Shown: positions 50,787 to 59,971, numbered from the stretch's first letter. The stretch: 64,000 bases of DNA from Gemmatimonadota bacterium (GCA_020161135.1 JAIUOB010000005.1:1-64000), one strand, 5' to 3'. Translations and numbers: made by a program. The notes: generated by a model from the letters alone, not told the origin.

Positions 50787-52664
50787 CTACGCGTGCCTGA
50801 TGGCGGTCGAGATGGCGTCGAGGTCCGTGCCGTAGTCGCGCAGCAGCTGCGCGACCCCCGCGTCGCCGAGCAGTCCGCGCAGCACTGCGTGCAGATGCAC
50901 CTCCGTGCGCGCATCCGCGCGCCCCGCCGCCTGCACGGCCGCCAGCACCGCCTCGGTGCGCGCATGCAGCGGCAGCTCGCCGCCCAGCAACGTCTCCGGC
51001 GTGGCGAGTCGCGCGCCGAACGCCGCCAGGAAGCGTTCGCGATCGAGCCCGCCGCGGTGCAGCACGACATTGGCGAGTGAGCCGCTCAGGAGCGCCATGA
51101 GCAGATGCTCGGGCTCCACCGCGGCAGCGCCCACCGTTGCGGCATCGTGCCGCGCGCGGTCGAGCGCGGCGAGGACCCGTTGATCGAGCGCCGGCACGGG
51201 ATGCGCCGCCGCCCGTTCGGCGAGCAGCGCCTCCGGATCCCAGCCCAGTAGCACCGCCACCTCGCGCGTCGCGCCTGATCGTGGCGACGAGTCGAGCCAC
51301 ACCCATCGCGCGATCTCGCGCGCCGTCTGCGCTTGCATCGCGACCGCGTCGGGACTGGCACCGTGGGCGAGGAGCGCCCGCACGGTGCGCGGTCGCGGAT
51401 TGCCGACCGCGAACCCGAGCGGGGACATGCCCCAGTACGACACGTTCATGGGTACGCCGCGCGACGCCAGCCACTCGACGCTTTCGTGGCGGTCGTTCAT
51501 GGTGGCGATCATGACCGCCTCGGCCAGGAGTTCCTCGTCGGTGGGGTCGGGGTGCGGTGCCAGCGCGCCACCGGGAAAGACGGCGTCGATGTGCGGCCGG
51601 ATGACCCGCGCCGCCGGCAGCGGGCGGCCGCGCGCGTCGAGCAGGCGCGCCATGCCGGTGAGGTCGCCGAGTCCTGCGCTGATCCAGAGCGCCGTACGTG
51701 GCGTGACGTGCGCCGCGAGCCGGTCGATGGCCTCGCGCGACCACATGCCGAGGAGCGCGTGCTCGAGCACCGGGATGCCGTTGGAGAGCACCGCGTTCGG
51801 GTTCGCGCCCTGTGCGAGGTGTGCCTCGAGGTCGTGCTGGCCGAACATGGTGGCCAGTTGCAGGTCGAGGGTGCGCTGCCGGTCGAAGCCGCGCGCTTCG
51901 AGCCACTGCATGACGGGACGCATGGCGTCGCGTCCACGTGTGCGCTCGACGAAGAGCGCGCTGCGCATGAGATGCTCCCCGCGTTGCGCGGCGCGGCGGT
52001 CGTCGCGCAGCAGGTCGGGATGCTGTCCCGTGAGTGCTTCGAGCCGCGCCAGGTCGCCCGCCTCCATCGCCTCCCAAGCCAGTTGGAAGGGCGTGCGCGT
52101 CCACTGGTCGACTTCTCGGCGTCGCGCGTCCGGGGCCTCCGCCATGAGCATCGCCCAGCTTTCGAAGCCGTTCATGCGGGCGATGACCAGTTCGGCTTCC
52201 GCGCGTGTGGGTGTCACCGCGAACGCGGCTTCCGCGCGCGCACCGTAGAACCTGGGGGCATAGCCGGTGAGCGCCTGCGCGGTCCACGCGCTTTGCTCCG
52301 CATGGGCGCGCAGGAAGTCGTCGACGAGCTCGAGGTAGCGGCTGCGCGGCGCGACGTCGTGCCGCGCTCCGCGGGCGCCCTGGCGCACGAGCGCCTCGAA
52401 CCACCGCACCAACTTCGGCCAGCTCGCGAAGCCATACTCGCGGGCGACGATGCGCTGGGCATCACTCAGCGCCCACGTCGCGCCCGTCGCGGCCTCACCA
52501 ACGGCCCGGGCGCGATCGAGGGCCGCCGTATCCGCGTCGCGCAGCGCGCGGAGCAGCGCCTTGGCCTGCTTGCGCTCGATGTCGAGGCGGGGTTGGGCAG
52601 GCAGCGCACGCAACGGGGGGTGCGCACTGACGCGCGTGGTGCCGCGCGCGGGTGTGTCGGACAT
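50787..52664 (-). CDS. Ankyrin-repeat-like protein with C-terminal Clp N-domain
   Basis: A 625-residue cytoplasmic protein. The start at 52664 has a strong Shine-Dalgarno (AAAGGAGGA). The first part has DIERKQAKALLRALRDAD and YGFASWPKLVRWFEAL, a form seen in ankyrin-type proteins of this phylum. Residues about 190-430 hold degenerate ankyrin repeats (DLARLEALTGQHPDLLRDDR, HDLEAHLAQGANPNAVLSNG, SPLGFAVGNPRPRTVRALLA). Residues about 480-620 form a Clp repeat (Clp R/N) domain (AAAVEPEHLLMALLSGSLAN, RTEVHLHAVLRGLLGDAGVA). No ATPase follows. Ankyrin and Clp-N parts both bind proteins, so an adaptor role is possible. It is divergent from dsbD. Confidence 0.7.
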   Translation of the reverse strand: MSDTPARGTTRVSAHPPLRALPAQPRLDIERKQAKALLRALRDADTAALDRARAVGEAATGATWALSDAQRIVAREYGFASWPKLVRWFEALVRQGARGARHDVAPRSRYLELVDDFLRAHAEQSAWTAQALTGYAPRFYGARAEAAFAVTPTRAEAELVIARMNGFESWAMLMAEAPDARRREVDQWTRTPFQLAWEAMEAGDLARLEALTGQHPDLLRDDRRAAQRGEHLMRSALFVERTRGRDAMRPVMQWLEARGFDRQRTLDLQLATMFGQHDLEAHLAQGANPNAVLSNGIPVLEHALLGMWSREAIDRLAAHVTPRTALWISAGLGDLTGMARLLDARGRPLPAARVIRPHIDAVFPGGALAPHPDPTDEELLAEAVMIATMNDRHESVEWLASRGVPMNVSYWGMSPLGFAVGNPRPRTVRALLAHGASPDAVAMQAQTAREIARWVWLDSSPRSGATREVAVLLGWDPEALLAERAAAHPVPALDQRVLAALDRARHDAATVGAAAVEPEHLLMALLSGSLANVVLHRGGLDRERFLAAFGARLATPETLLGGELPLHARTEAVLAAVQAAGRADARTEVHLHAVLRGLLGDAGVAQLLRDYGTDLDAISTAIRHA

Positions 52665-52814
52665 GACTCCTCCTTTCGTGATGGCCCCTGTCCGCGTGGT
52701 GGGCCCGAAAGAAGGCGAGGGGGAATGCCGTCGCGCACACACATCGGATGGGACACTCCCTGCCCGCGGACCGGAGGCGCTCCGACGGCGCCGCAGCCAA
52801 CATATCTTGCCGGC

Positions 52815-54779
52815 ATGAGTCGCGCACGCGTGGAGCAGGGCACCGCCGGAGAGCGTCGCCAGATGGGGCGCCCGTGGTGGGGGGCACTCCTCGTGGCGGT
52901 GGCCGTCGTGGGTGTCGCGGCGCCGCGCCTCAGCACGGCGCAGGGCGCGCTCGGCAGCGCGCTGCAGGAAGCCCGCCCGGTGGCCGCACTGGCGGCGCCG
53001 GTGCGCTGGACGGTAGAGGGGCCGCGCGGCGCCTCCGGCGTCGCCAACATTGTCGCGCAGCTCGACAGCGGGTGGCGCCTGTACGCCACCACGCAGCCGG
53101 CCGGCGGCCCCGTGCCGACGCAGTTCACCGTGCTGGCGCCATGGCGCGCTACCGGCAACGTGGAGGCGCCGCCGCCACAGGCGTATCGTGACCTCACGTT
53201 CGCCATGACCACGGCGGTGTACGCCGACAGCGTGCGCTTCACGGTGCCGGTGACACGCGCCGCAGACGACACCGGCGCACTGCGTCTCACGGTGACGTAT
53301 CAGGGATGTACGGCGCGGGTCTGCATTCCGCCGCGCACGGACACCATCGGTGTCGGCATCGACGCGGTGCGCGCGGCACCTGGCCCCGCCGCTTCGGCGA
53401 CACGCATCGACTCGATCAGCGGGGCGTCGCAAGCGTCCGCTGCACCCGCCGTGCAGGGACGAACCACCATGGGGCTGGGCGCGCTGCTGGGCACGGCAGT
53501 ATCCACGGCGCTCCTCGCGCTGCTCACGCCGTGCGTGTTTCCGATGATCCCCATCACGGTGGGGTACTTCGGGAGTCGCACGGGGCAGTCGCGCCGCGTT
53601 GCGCGTCGCGACGTGCTCACCTTTGCCGCCGGTATCGTGGCGGCCTTCGTGGCGCTCGGGGGCGGCGTGTCACTGCTGCTGGGCGCGACGGGCGTGCAGC
53701 GGCTTGCGTCGGACCCGTGGCTCAACCTCGTCATCGCGGCGCTGTTCCTGCTCTTCGCATTGCAACTGCTGGGGCGTGTGCAGGTGGCGCTGCCCAGCGC
53801 GCTCCTCACGCGCCTCACGCGCGCGTCGCAGGATGGCGATGGCGTCGGACCCGTGCTGCTTATGGGCGGCACGTTCGCGCTCACGTCGTTCACCTGCACG
53901 GCGCCCTTCGTCGGGTCGCTGCTGGTGCTCGCGGCCACGGGGAGCGTCTCGCAACCGCTGGTGGGACTCGTGGCGTTCGCGACGGTGTTCGCCGCGCCGT
54001 TCGTGGTGCTGGCGCTCGCGCCCCGCGCCGTGGCGCGCCTCCCGCGCAGCGGGCCGTGGCTCGACACGGTGAAGGGGGTGGCGGCGTTCGCCGAAGTGGC
54101 CGCCGTCGTGAAGTTCGTCGCCAACGCCGGCATGGTGTGGGGATGGCGCTGGATGACGCGCGAAGCGGTCATCGTGGCGTGGATCGGTGTGCTGATGGCG
54201 CTCGCGGTGTGGTTGTGGCGACGCCCACGGCGTGCGACGACGGGGGTGCCGGCGCATGCGTGGCCTCGTCTGGCAGCAACCGCCACGGTGGCCGCCGCAG
54301 CGCTGTGGCTGGCGCGGGGCGCCCGGGGGCGTGGACTGGGCGAGCTCGAGGCGTATCTGCCGCCTCATGCCGTGAGCGGTGCGCTGGCCTTCGATGGCGC
54401 GCGTGAACTGCCGTGGCGGCTCAACGACTGGCAGGCGTCGCTGGCGGAGGCACGCGCCACCGGTCGTCCGCTGCTCGTCGACTTCACCGGCTACACCTGC
54501 ACCAACTGCCGGTGGATGGAGGCCAACATGTTTCCGCGGCCGGCGGTGCGCGCGGCGCTCGCGCGGTTCGAGCGCGCGCGTCTCTACACCGACGGGCGCG
54601 GGGAGCCGTACACGGCGCAGCAGGCGCTGCAGGCCGCGCGCTTCGGGACCGTGGCGTTGCCGCTCTACGTCATTCTCCGCCCTGACGGCACGACGGCCGT
54701 GGCGCATTTTCTTGGCATGACGCGCGATGAGGGGGAGTTCCTGGCGTTTCTCGCGGCTGGCGTGGGAGCGGGCTCGTGA
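52815..54779 (+). CDS. dsbD: DsbD-type thiol:disulfide interchange protein
   Basis: A 654-residue protein that carries reducing power across the inner membrane. Signal/anchor about residues 15-45, then the DsbD alpha-like domain with its Cys pair (YQGCTARVCIPP). The membrane domain has TPCVFPMIPITVGYFGSR and FTCTAPFVGSLLVL, with the redox Cys pair in helices 1 and 4. The C-terminal thioredoxin domain has YTCTNCRWME (CxxC). It supplies electrons for cytochrome c maturation, periplasmic thiol repair and metal chaperones. The stop overlaps the hupE start by 4 bp (GTGA), the first of a chain of coupled genes. Confidence 0.93.
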   Translation: MSRARVEQGTAGERRQMGRPWWGALLVAVAVVGVAAPRLSTAQGALGSALQEARPVAALAAPVRWTVEGPRGASGVANIVAQLDSGWRLYATTQPAGGPVPTQFTVLAPWRATGNVEAPPPQAYRDLTFAMTTAVYADSVRFTVPVTRAADDTGALRLTVTYQGCTARVCIPPRTDTIGVGIDAVRAAPGPAASATRIDSISGASQASAAPAVQGRTTMGLGALLGTAVSTALLALLTPCVFPMIPITVGYFGSRTGQSRRVARRDVLTFAAGIVAAFVALGGGVSLLLGATGVQRLASDPWLNLVIAALFLLFALQLLGRVQVALPSALLTRLTRASQDGDGVGPVLLMGGTFALTSFTCTAPFVGSLLVLAATGSVSQPLVGLVAFATVFAAPFVVLALAPRAVARLPRSGPWLDTVKGVAAFAEVAAVVKFVANAGMVWGWRWMTREAVIVAWIGVLMALAVWLWRRPRRATTGVPAHAWPRLAATATVAAAALWLARGARGRGLGELEAYLPPHAVSGALAFDGARELPWRLNDWQASLAEARATGRPLLVDFTGYTCTNCRWMEANMFPRPAVRAALARFERARLYTDGRGEPYTAQQALQAARFGTVALPLYVILRPDGTTAVAHFLGMTRDEGEFLAFLAAGVGAGS

Positions 54780-55516
54780 GCGACGGCCACGCCGCGCAGC
54801 GTGCGCGTGTGCGTCTGCGTGCGCAGGCTCGCGTGCTCGTGCGGGTGTTCGCGGCGCTCGCGCTGCTCCCCGCGGTCGCGCTGGCGCACGGCGTGAGCAC
54901 GGGGGACAAGGGGTACATCATGGAGACGATCGGCACACGCATCGTGCCGTTCATGTACCTGGGGGCGAAGCACATGGTCACCGGCTACGACCATCTGCTG
55001 TTCCTTGTCGGCGTCATCTTCTACCTGTACCGCCTGCGCGACGTTGGCGTGTACGTCACGCTTTTCGCGGTGGGCCATTCCATCACGCTCCTCGCCGGCG
55101 TGCTGACGGGCGTGCACATCGACGCGCACCTCATTGACGCCGTGATCGGTGCGTCGGTGGCGTACAAGGCGCTCGACAATCTCGGCCTGCTCGCGCGCTG
55201 GTTCGGTCGCGCGCCCGACGCCCGCGCCGCAACCATGCTCTTCGGGTTGTGCCACGGACTCGGGCTCGCCACCAAGATGCTCGACTTCGAGCTCGCCTCC
55301 GACGGGCTCGTCGCGAATCTCGTGGCATTCAACGTGGGCGTGGAGCTGGGGCAACTGCTCGCGCTGTCGGCGATTCTCGTGGCCATGGCGTGGTGGCGTC
55401 GGAGTGCGAGCTTCGCGCGGTGGTCCACTGGCGCGAACGTGGCGTTGCTGGTGAGCGGCATGCTGCTGGTGGCGTACCAGCTGCAGGGGTGGTTCACCGG
55501 CACACCGGCGGCCTGA
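54776..55516 (+). CDS. HupE/UreJ-family membrane protein
   Basis: A 246-residue membrane protein. Signal-like segment about residues 20-38, then about six helices with family motifs GYDHLLFLVGVIFYLY, FAVGHSITLLAGVLTG and LFGLCHGLGLATKMLDFELA. HupE/UreJ proteins are thought to import nickel or cobalt; their conserved His and Asp residues are present here (H-x-x-x-D-H-like). No hydrogenase or urease genes are near. Neighbours (DsbD, the membrane-anchor family and a SodC-like protein) fit a metal-handling or periplasmic redox role. The GTG start overlaps the dsbD stop. Confidence 0.85.
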   Translation: MSDGHAAQRARVRLRAQARVLVRVFAALALLPAVALAHGVSTGDKGYIMETIGTRIVPFMYLGAKHMVTGYDHLLFLVGVIFYLYRLRDVGVYVTLFAVGHSITLLAGVLTGVHIDAHLIDAVIGASVAYKALDNLGLLARWFGRAPDARAATMLFGLCHGLGLATKMLDFELASDGLVANLVAFNVGVELGQLLALSAILVAMAWWRRSASFARWSTGANVALLVSGMLLVAYQLQGWFTGTPAA

Positions 55517-56104
55517 GTGGACTTGCGCTCGCCCTTGCCACCCTCGCCGATGGACGCGGCACCGTCCGTGCGCACGTTGCGGCGCGCGGCCGTCGCGGTG
55601 GTGTCGCTCGCGGCACTGCTCGGCGTGGGCGTGGTGCTGCCTGCCGAGTCGGTGCATGACCCGCTCGGCACCGGTCGCCTCCTGGGACTTGCGGAGATGG
55701 GGCGCATCAAGGCCGCGTTGGCTGCCGAGGCCGCGCGCGACGCGGCACCGACCACCGTGCAATCGGTCACGACGGGCGTCTGGCGCGACTCGATGACCGT
55801 GACGCTGCCGCCACTGGCCGGCATCGAACTCAAGTTGCGCATGCGCGCCGGCGCCAAGGCCGAGTACACATGGCGCGCGGCCGAGGCGCCGGTGTTCTTT
55901 CATATGCATGGCGAGCCGCCGAATGCGCCCCGCGATGCCGCGCCCCACCGCTACGTCCGCGGTACGGCACTAGGCGACAGCGGTACCTTCACCGCCGCAT
56001 TCGATGGCGTCCACGGCTGGTTCTGGCGCAATCGCAACGACGTCCCCGTGTCCATCACCCTGCGGACTCGCGGGGACTACATCGAACTCAAGGAGATGCC
56101 GTGA
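55517..56104 (+). CDS. Transmembrane-anchor family protein (HupE neighbour)
   Basis: A 195-residue protein with one N-terminal membrane helix (AVAVVSLAALLGVGVVLP) and a periplasmic domain. The C-terminal part (VFFHMHGEPP, then FDGVHGWFWRNRNDVPVSIT followed by LRTRGDYIELKEMP) matches the small 'transmembrane anchor protein' family found next to HupE genes in other phyla. The GTG start is immediately after the hupE stop. The conserved HMHGE and HGWFWRN motifs might bind a metal. The function is unknown. Its stop overlaps the next start (GTGA). Confidence 0.7.
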   Translation: MDLRSPLPPSPMDAAPSVRTLRRAAVAVVSLAALLGVGVVLPAESVHDPLGTGRLLGLAEMGRIKAALAAEAARDAAPTTVQSVTTGVWRDSMTVTLPPLAGIELKLRMRAGAKAEYTWRAAEAPVFFHMHGEPPNAPRDAAPHRYVRGTALGDSGTFTAAFDGVHGWFWRNRNDVPVSITLRTRGDYIELKEMP

Positions 56105-56538
56105 CCTGGTCCCGTCGTGCGGCGCTGTGCGCCGTACTGCTCTCGTGTGGTGCGCTCATGGCCGCGCGGTCGGTTCCGCACCTGGCGTGGGATGGCATGG
56201 TGCTCGGCAAGGGGAAGTCGAAGATTCGCGGCGACGTGAGCATGGAGGGGGGCAAGACCCCGCGGACCACCATCGTGTCGGTCGCGATCACGGGCGACAC
56301 GCCCGCGTCGGTGCGTGGGTGGCATGTGCACCGGGGGAGTTGTGCGAAGCCCGGGCGCATCTTTGGCGCCGCGCAGAACTATGTCGCGCTGCGTGTGGGG
56401 CGTTCCGGTGAGGCGCAGGCGATGGCCTCGCTGCGTGTCGCGGTTCCCGACACCGGCGAGTTCTATGCCGATGTGCACGAGGGCGCGTTGCGGCCAGGGG
56501 CGGTCATCGCCTGCGGCGACTTGCTGATGGAGGAGTGA
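56101..56538 (+). CDS. Small SodC-like periplasmic protein
   Basis: A 145-residue protein with a signal peptide (AALCAVLLSCGALMAA). The rest resembles a shortened Cu/Zn superoxide-dismutase or CHRD fold: SVRGWHVHRGSCAKPGRIFG then YVALRVGRSGEAQAMASLRV and YADVHEGALRPGAVIACGDL. The H-x-H in GWHVH and the final His of VHEG are present, but the rest of the SodC metal ligands are not obvious, so dismutase activity is uncertain. It starts with GTG overlapping the previous stop. The next gene starts directly after its TGA. Confidence 0.6.
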   Translation: MTWSRRAALCAVLLSCGALMAARSVPHLAWDGMVLGKGKSKIRGDVSMEGGKTPRTTIVSVAITGDTPASVRGWHVHRGSCAKPGRIFGAAQNYVALRVGRSGEAQAMASLRVAVPDTGEFYADVHEGALRPGAVIACGDLLMEE

Positions 56539-57903
56539 GTGGCTGCCGACGCCCGCCGTCCGCTGCTCACCGTCCTCTTCCTCGGGGTCTTCATGGCCGC
56601 GCTCGACGCGGCGGTGGTGGCACCGGCCATTCCGGCGCTGCGTGAGGCTTTCGGTGTCGACAACCGGCAGGTCGGGCTCGTCACGATCGTCTTCAGCCTG
56701 TGCTCGCTGGTGAGCACGGCGCTCATGGCCGCGCTCAGCGATCGGTTCGGGCGCCGCACCATCTACCTGCTCGACGTGGCGGGCTTCGCGCTCGGCTCGC
56801 TGCTCATCGCGCGCGCGACCAGCTTCAGCGCGCTGCTCGTGGGGCGCGCGGTGCAGGGATTGTCGGCCGGGGGCATCACGCCCACGGCGAGCGCGGTGGT
56901 GGGAGACGTCTTCCCCTCCGAGCAACGCGCGAAGGTGCTGGGGCTCGTCGGTGCAACGTTCGGCATGGCGTTCCTCGTCGGGCCGGTGCTCGCATCGGCG
57001 CTGCTGGCCACGCTGAGCTGGCCCTGGATCTTCTATGTGAACCTGCCGCTCGCGCTGGTGGTGTTCATCCTCGGTGCGCGCGTGTTGCCGCGTGCCGTCG
57101 CCGATCGCGATCATCCGCCGTTCGACACGATGGGCGTGCTGGTGCTGGCGGTGTCCCTTGCTGCGCTCACGCTGGGCATCAATCGGGCGGCGGACATGGC
57201 CCTGGGGCGCACGTTGTGGCCGGCGCTGCTCGTGACGGCCGTGGCGGGGCTCATGCTGCTCGTGGGCATCGAGCGGCGCGCGCCGCAGCCGGTCGTGCCG
57301 CCGTCGTTCTTCGGCACGCGCCAGCTGCGCACGACGTGGGTGCTGTGTGTCGGCGCCGGGTTCGGCATGGGGAGCGTGATCTTCATCAGCTCGGTGGCGG
57401 CGACGGCCTTCGACCTGCCGCCGTCGCGCGCAGGGCTCGCGCTGTTGCCCCTCGTGCTCGTGTCGTCGCTGGCGTCGGTGATGAGTGGTCGTCGTCAGGC
57501 GACGGTCGGTGCGCGGGTGGTGCTGCGCACCGGTTTCGATGCGCTCGCGCTGGGCTCGCTGCTGGTCGCGCTCGTGGGCGATCGGTGGTGGGGATTCTTT
57601 CCCGCGACGCTGGCGATCGGCGTGGGTGTCGGCGTGGTCGTCGGTGGCGCGCTGCGGACGCTGGTGCTCGACGAGGTGGGGGCGCAGGAGCGGGGCGCTG
57701 CGTCGGCGCTCGTGAACATCGGCATCGCCATCGGCAACCTGCTGGTCGTGGCCACGCTGAGCGCGCTGGCCGATGCGGCGGGCGGTGGCATTCAGGGGCT
57801 GCGGCTCGCGTACGTGGCGGCGGCCGTGGTGCCGCTCTTCATGCGGGTGTGGAGCGGGCGCCTGCGGCAGGGGGTCGAACGACCCGCGAGCGCGACCGCC
57901 TAG
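56539..57903 (+). CDS. MFS drug/solute exporter
   Basis: A 454-residue major-facilitator protein with about 12-14 helices. MFS motif A is in SDRFGRRTIYLLDVAGFALG; motif C-like GATFGMAFLVGPVLASALL; helix 1 has FLGVFMAALDAAVVAPAIPA, the D1 region of the drug exporter (DHA) group. It probably expels a small hydrophobic compound by proton antiport. GTG 56539 follows the previous TGA directly, so it is part of the dsbD operon. The substrate is unknown. Confidence 0.85.
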   Translation: MAADARRPLLTVLFLGVFMAALDAAVVAPAIPALREAFGVDNRQVGLVTIVFSLCSLVSTALMAALSDRFGRRTIYLLDVAGFALGSLLIARATSFSALLVGRAVQGLSAGGITPTASAVVGDVFPSEQRAKVLGLVGATFGMAFLVGPVLASALLATLSWPWIFYVNLPLALVVFILGARVLPRAVADRDHPPFDTMGVLVLAVSLAALTLGINRAADMALGRTLWPALLVTAVAGLMLLVGIERRAPQPVVPPSFFGTRQLRTTWVLCVGAGFGMGSVIFISSVAATAFDLPPSRAGLALLPLVLVSSLASVMSGRRQATVGARVVLRTGFDALALGSLLVALVGDRWWGFFPATLAIGVGVGVVVGGALRTLVLDEVGAQERGAASALVNIGIAIGNLLVVATLSALADAAGGGIQGLRLAYVAAAVVPLFMRVWSGRLRQGVERPASATA

Positions 57904-57977
57904 AGGCGTAGGGTGAGGCACACGGACGCGCAGCCCCGCTGCCGGTCGTCCGCCTGCACCCTTTCACGCCTCGATCG

Positions 57978-58919
57978 ATGTCTGCCTCCCATACCACTGC
58001 TGAACATCGCGCCCGCGGCCGCTGGCCGCGTCGGCGCGGACTCCTGCGTCTCACCATGCGTCTGGCCGGCGGCGCCGGCGCGCTCGTGCTGGCCGTCGCC
58101 GCCGGGGCCACCGCCACCGCGTGGTGGCGGGCGCGTACCCACTACACGGTGCCGCCGCACACGCTCGTGGTGCCGAGCGACTCGGCGAGCATCGCGCGCG
58201 GCGCGCATGTAGCGCAGGTCCGCTTCTGCACGGACTGCCACGCCGAGGGGCTGCGCGGCAGCGTGATGGTGGACGAGCCGATGATCGGCCGCCTCGCGCC
58301 GCCCAACCTCACGGCCGGGCGGCCGACGCCGCTCACCACCGAAGCGTGGGAGCTGGCAGTCCGTCACGGCGTGCGCCCCGACGGGACGCCGCTGCAACTC
58401 ATGCCGTCGCACGAGTTCACCACGCTCACCGACGAGGACCTGGGCGCGCTCGTAGCGTGGGCGCGTCAGCTCCCCGCCGTGGACAGCATGGCGGCGCCGA
58501 CCAAGGCCGGCCCGCTCTTCCGCGCCCTCGACGTCGCGGGGGTGGTGGACCTCTATCCCGCCGCGCTCATCGATCACGCCGCGCCGCACGCCGCCCGCAT
58601 CACGGCTGCGCCGACGGTCGAGTACGGTCGCTACCTCGCGACGAGCTGCAGCGGCTGTCACGGTCCGCGCTTCTCGGGCGGCCCGATTCCGGGGGCCCCT
58701 CCCGAACTTCCGCCCGCCGCGAACCTCACGCCGAGCGGGATCGGTCACTACACCCGCGCCGACTTCGCGAGGCTGCTGCGCACCGGAAAGCGCCCGGACG
58801 GCTCGCAGGTGAACGATTTCATGCCCTGGCGCTTCACCGCAGCGCTCGACGAGACGGAGATCGATGCGTTGTACGCGTTCCTGCGACAGGTCGAGGCGAG
58901 AAGCTACGGGCAGCGCTAG
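57978..58919 (+). CDS. Membrane-anchored diheme cytochrome c
   Basis: A 313-residue periplasmic electron carrier. N-terminal anchor (AGGAGALVLAVAAGATATAW), then two cytochrome c domains, each with CxxCH: RFCTDCHAEGL and SCSGCHGPRFSGGP, with distal Met ligands in PMIGRLAPPN or LMPSHEF for the first and DFMPWRF for the second. It follows the MFS gene by about 75 bp and is ended by a hairpin. The paired domains resemble alcohol-dehydrogenase-type or cytochrome-oxidase-donor cytochromes. The partner is not visible. Confidence 0.9.
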   Translation: MSASHTTAEHRARGRWPRRRGLLRLTMRLAGGAGALVLAVAAGATATAWWRARTHYTVPPHTLVVPSDSASIARGAHVAQVRFCTDCHAEGLRGSVMVDEPMIGRLAPPNLTAGRPTPLTTEAWELAVRHGVRPDGTPLQLMPSHEFTTLTDEDLGALVAWARQLPAVDSMAAPTKAGPLFRALDVAGVVDLYPAALIDHAAPHAARITAAPTVEYGRYLATSCSGCHGPRFSGGPIPGAPPELPPAANLTPSGIGHYTRADFARLLRTGKRPDGSQVNDFMPWRFTAALDETEIDALYAFLRQVEARSYGQR

Positions 58920-58924
58920 CGGAC

Positions 58925-58955
58925 GGCGGGTACCGCGCATGGCGCGGTGCCCGCC
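58925..58955 (+). terminator. GC-rich hairpin after the cytochrome c gene
   Basis: GGCGGGTACCGCGC pairs with GCGCGGTGCCCGCC around ATG; 14 bp with one G-U pair. It begins 6 bp after the stop codon. There is no U tract. Confidence 0.6.
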
Positions 58956-58960
58956 GAACA

Positions 58961-59244
58961 CCGAACTGCGTGAGCCGTGACGGCGGGAGCGGAGAGGGGC
59001 GACAGGCGTCACCGCGTAGGCTCGATGGGCGACAGGCGTAGGGCGCGGGCGGCGATGGAACGGGTACGACGGGGCGGATCGCCTTCGGCTCCCGCGGCTG
59101 GGGCTTGCGCCATCACGCTCTCGCCGTAACGCTGCCGCGGTTGGTGGGGAAGCCGCACCCGCCCTGTGCCTGTCGCTTCTCTCGCTCACGCGGTGACGCC
59201 TGTCGCTCCTCTCCGCTCCCGCCGTCACGGCTCACGCAGTTCGG
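58961..59244. repeat. 58-bp inverted repeat with a 168-bp centre
   Basis: The arms 58961-59018 and 59187-59244 are reverse complements with two mismatches. Each contains CGACAGGCGT or its complement, and the centre carries further partial copies (59031-59040, 59169-59186). The 349-bp spacer between the cytochrome and the response regulator is filled by this structure. No gene, transposase or clear target duplication is seen. It could be a MITE-like element or a large cruciform-forming repeat. Confidence 0.8.
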
Positions 59245-59268
59245 AGTCCCCGGCTCACGGATGTCCGG

Positions 59269-59967
59269 TCAACTCCCAACCTCTTCCAGCAGCATCGCCC
59301 CCACTCCCGCTCTATTCGCGACGCCCAGCTTCAGCATCACCTGTTCCGCGTGATTGCGGGCGGTGAAGAAGCTGAGCCCCAATCGCTGCGCCAGCTCGGC
59401 GTTGGTACATCCTTCCGCCATCAGCCGCGCCACTTCGACCTGACGCGCGGTGAGGGCGAACTTACCGCGCAGCTCGCCGTCGTCGAGCACGCGACGGACG
59501 GCGCCGGTCGGCATCGCCGGAGTGCTCGCGGTGGCCGCCGTGGTCGCACGCTGCACACGCCGCAGCAACGCCGAGATGCGGGCGAGCAGCTCGAGCGCGC
59601 TGAAGGGCTTGGTGACGTAGTCATCGGCGCCCAGCCGAAAGCCCTCGAGCTTGTCCTGCTCGAGCGAGCGTCCCGACAGGATGAGCACCGGGCACTCGAT
59701 GCCGCGCGCGCGCAGCTCGCTCAGCACGTGGTAGCCATCCTTGTCGGGAAGCCCGAGGTCGAGCAGCACCAGGTCCGGCACCTCGACGCGCGTGCGGGCG
59801 AGCGCCTCCTGCGCCCGCGTCGCATGCTGCACGGTGTGTCCCTCCAGCAACAACGTCTGCTGGAGCGCCTCGGCATACGCCGGCGCGTCCTCCACGATCA
59901 GGATGCGCGCGCTGCGCGCGGTCGTGGCTGTGTTGGTGGTCGGGCGGGTGTTGAAAGCGCTGGCCAT
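59269..59967 (-). CDS. Response regulator (REC + LuxR-type HTH)
   Basis: A 232-residue transcription regulator. REC domain about residues 20-140: acidic pocket ILIVEDAP, phospho-acceptor Asp in LVLLDLGLPDKDGYHV, and conserved Lys in DDYVTKPFSALE. The LuxR-type HTH is LTARQVEVARLMAEGCTNAE then LAQRLGLSFFTARNHAEQVM. ATG 59967 starts 4 bp after the end of the upstream kinase gene, so it is the last gene of the operon. The target genes cannot be seen. Confidence 0.92.
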   Translation of the reverse strand: MASAFNTRPTTNTATTARSARILIVEDAPAYAEALQQTLLLEGHTVQHATRAQEALARTRVEVPDLVLLDLGLPDKDGYHVLSELRARGIECPVLILSGRSLEQDKLEGFRLGADDYVTKPFSALELLARISALLRRVQRATTAATASTPAMPTGAVRRVLDDGELRGKFALTARQVEVARLMAEGCTNAELAQRLGLSFFTARNHAEQVMLKLGVANRAGVGAMLLEEVGS

Positions 59968-59971
59968 GGGC

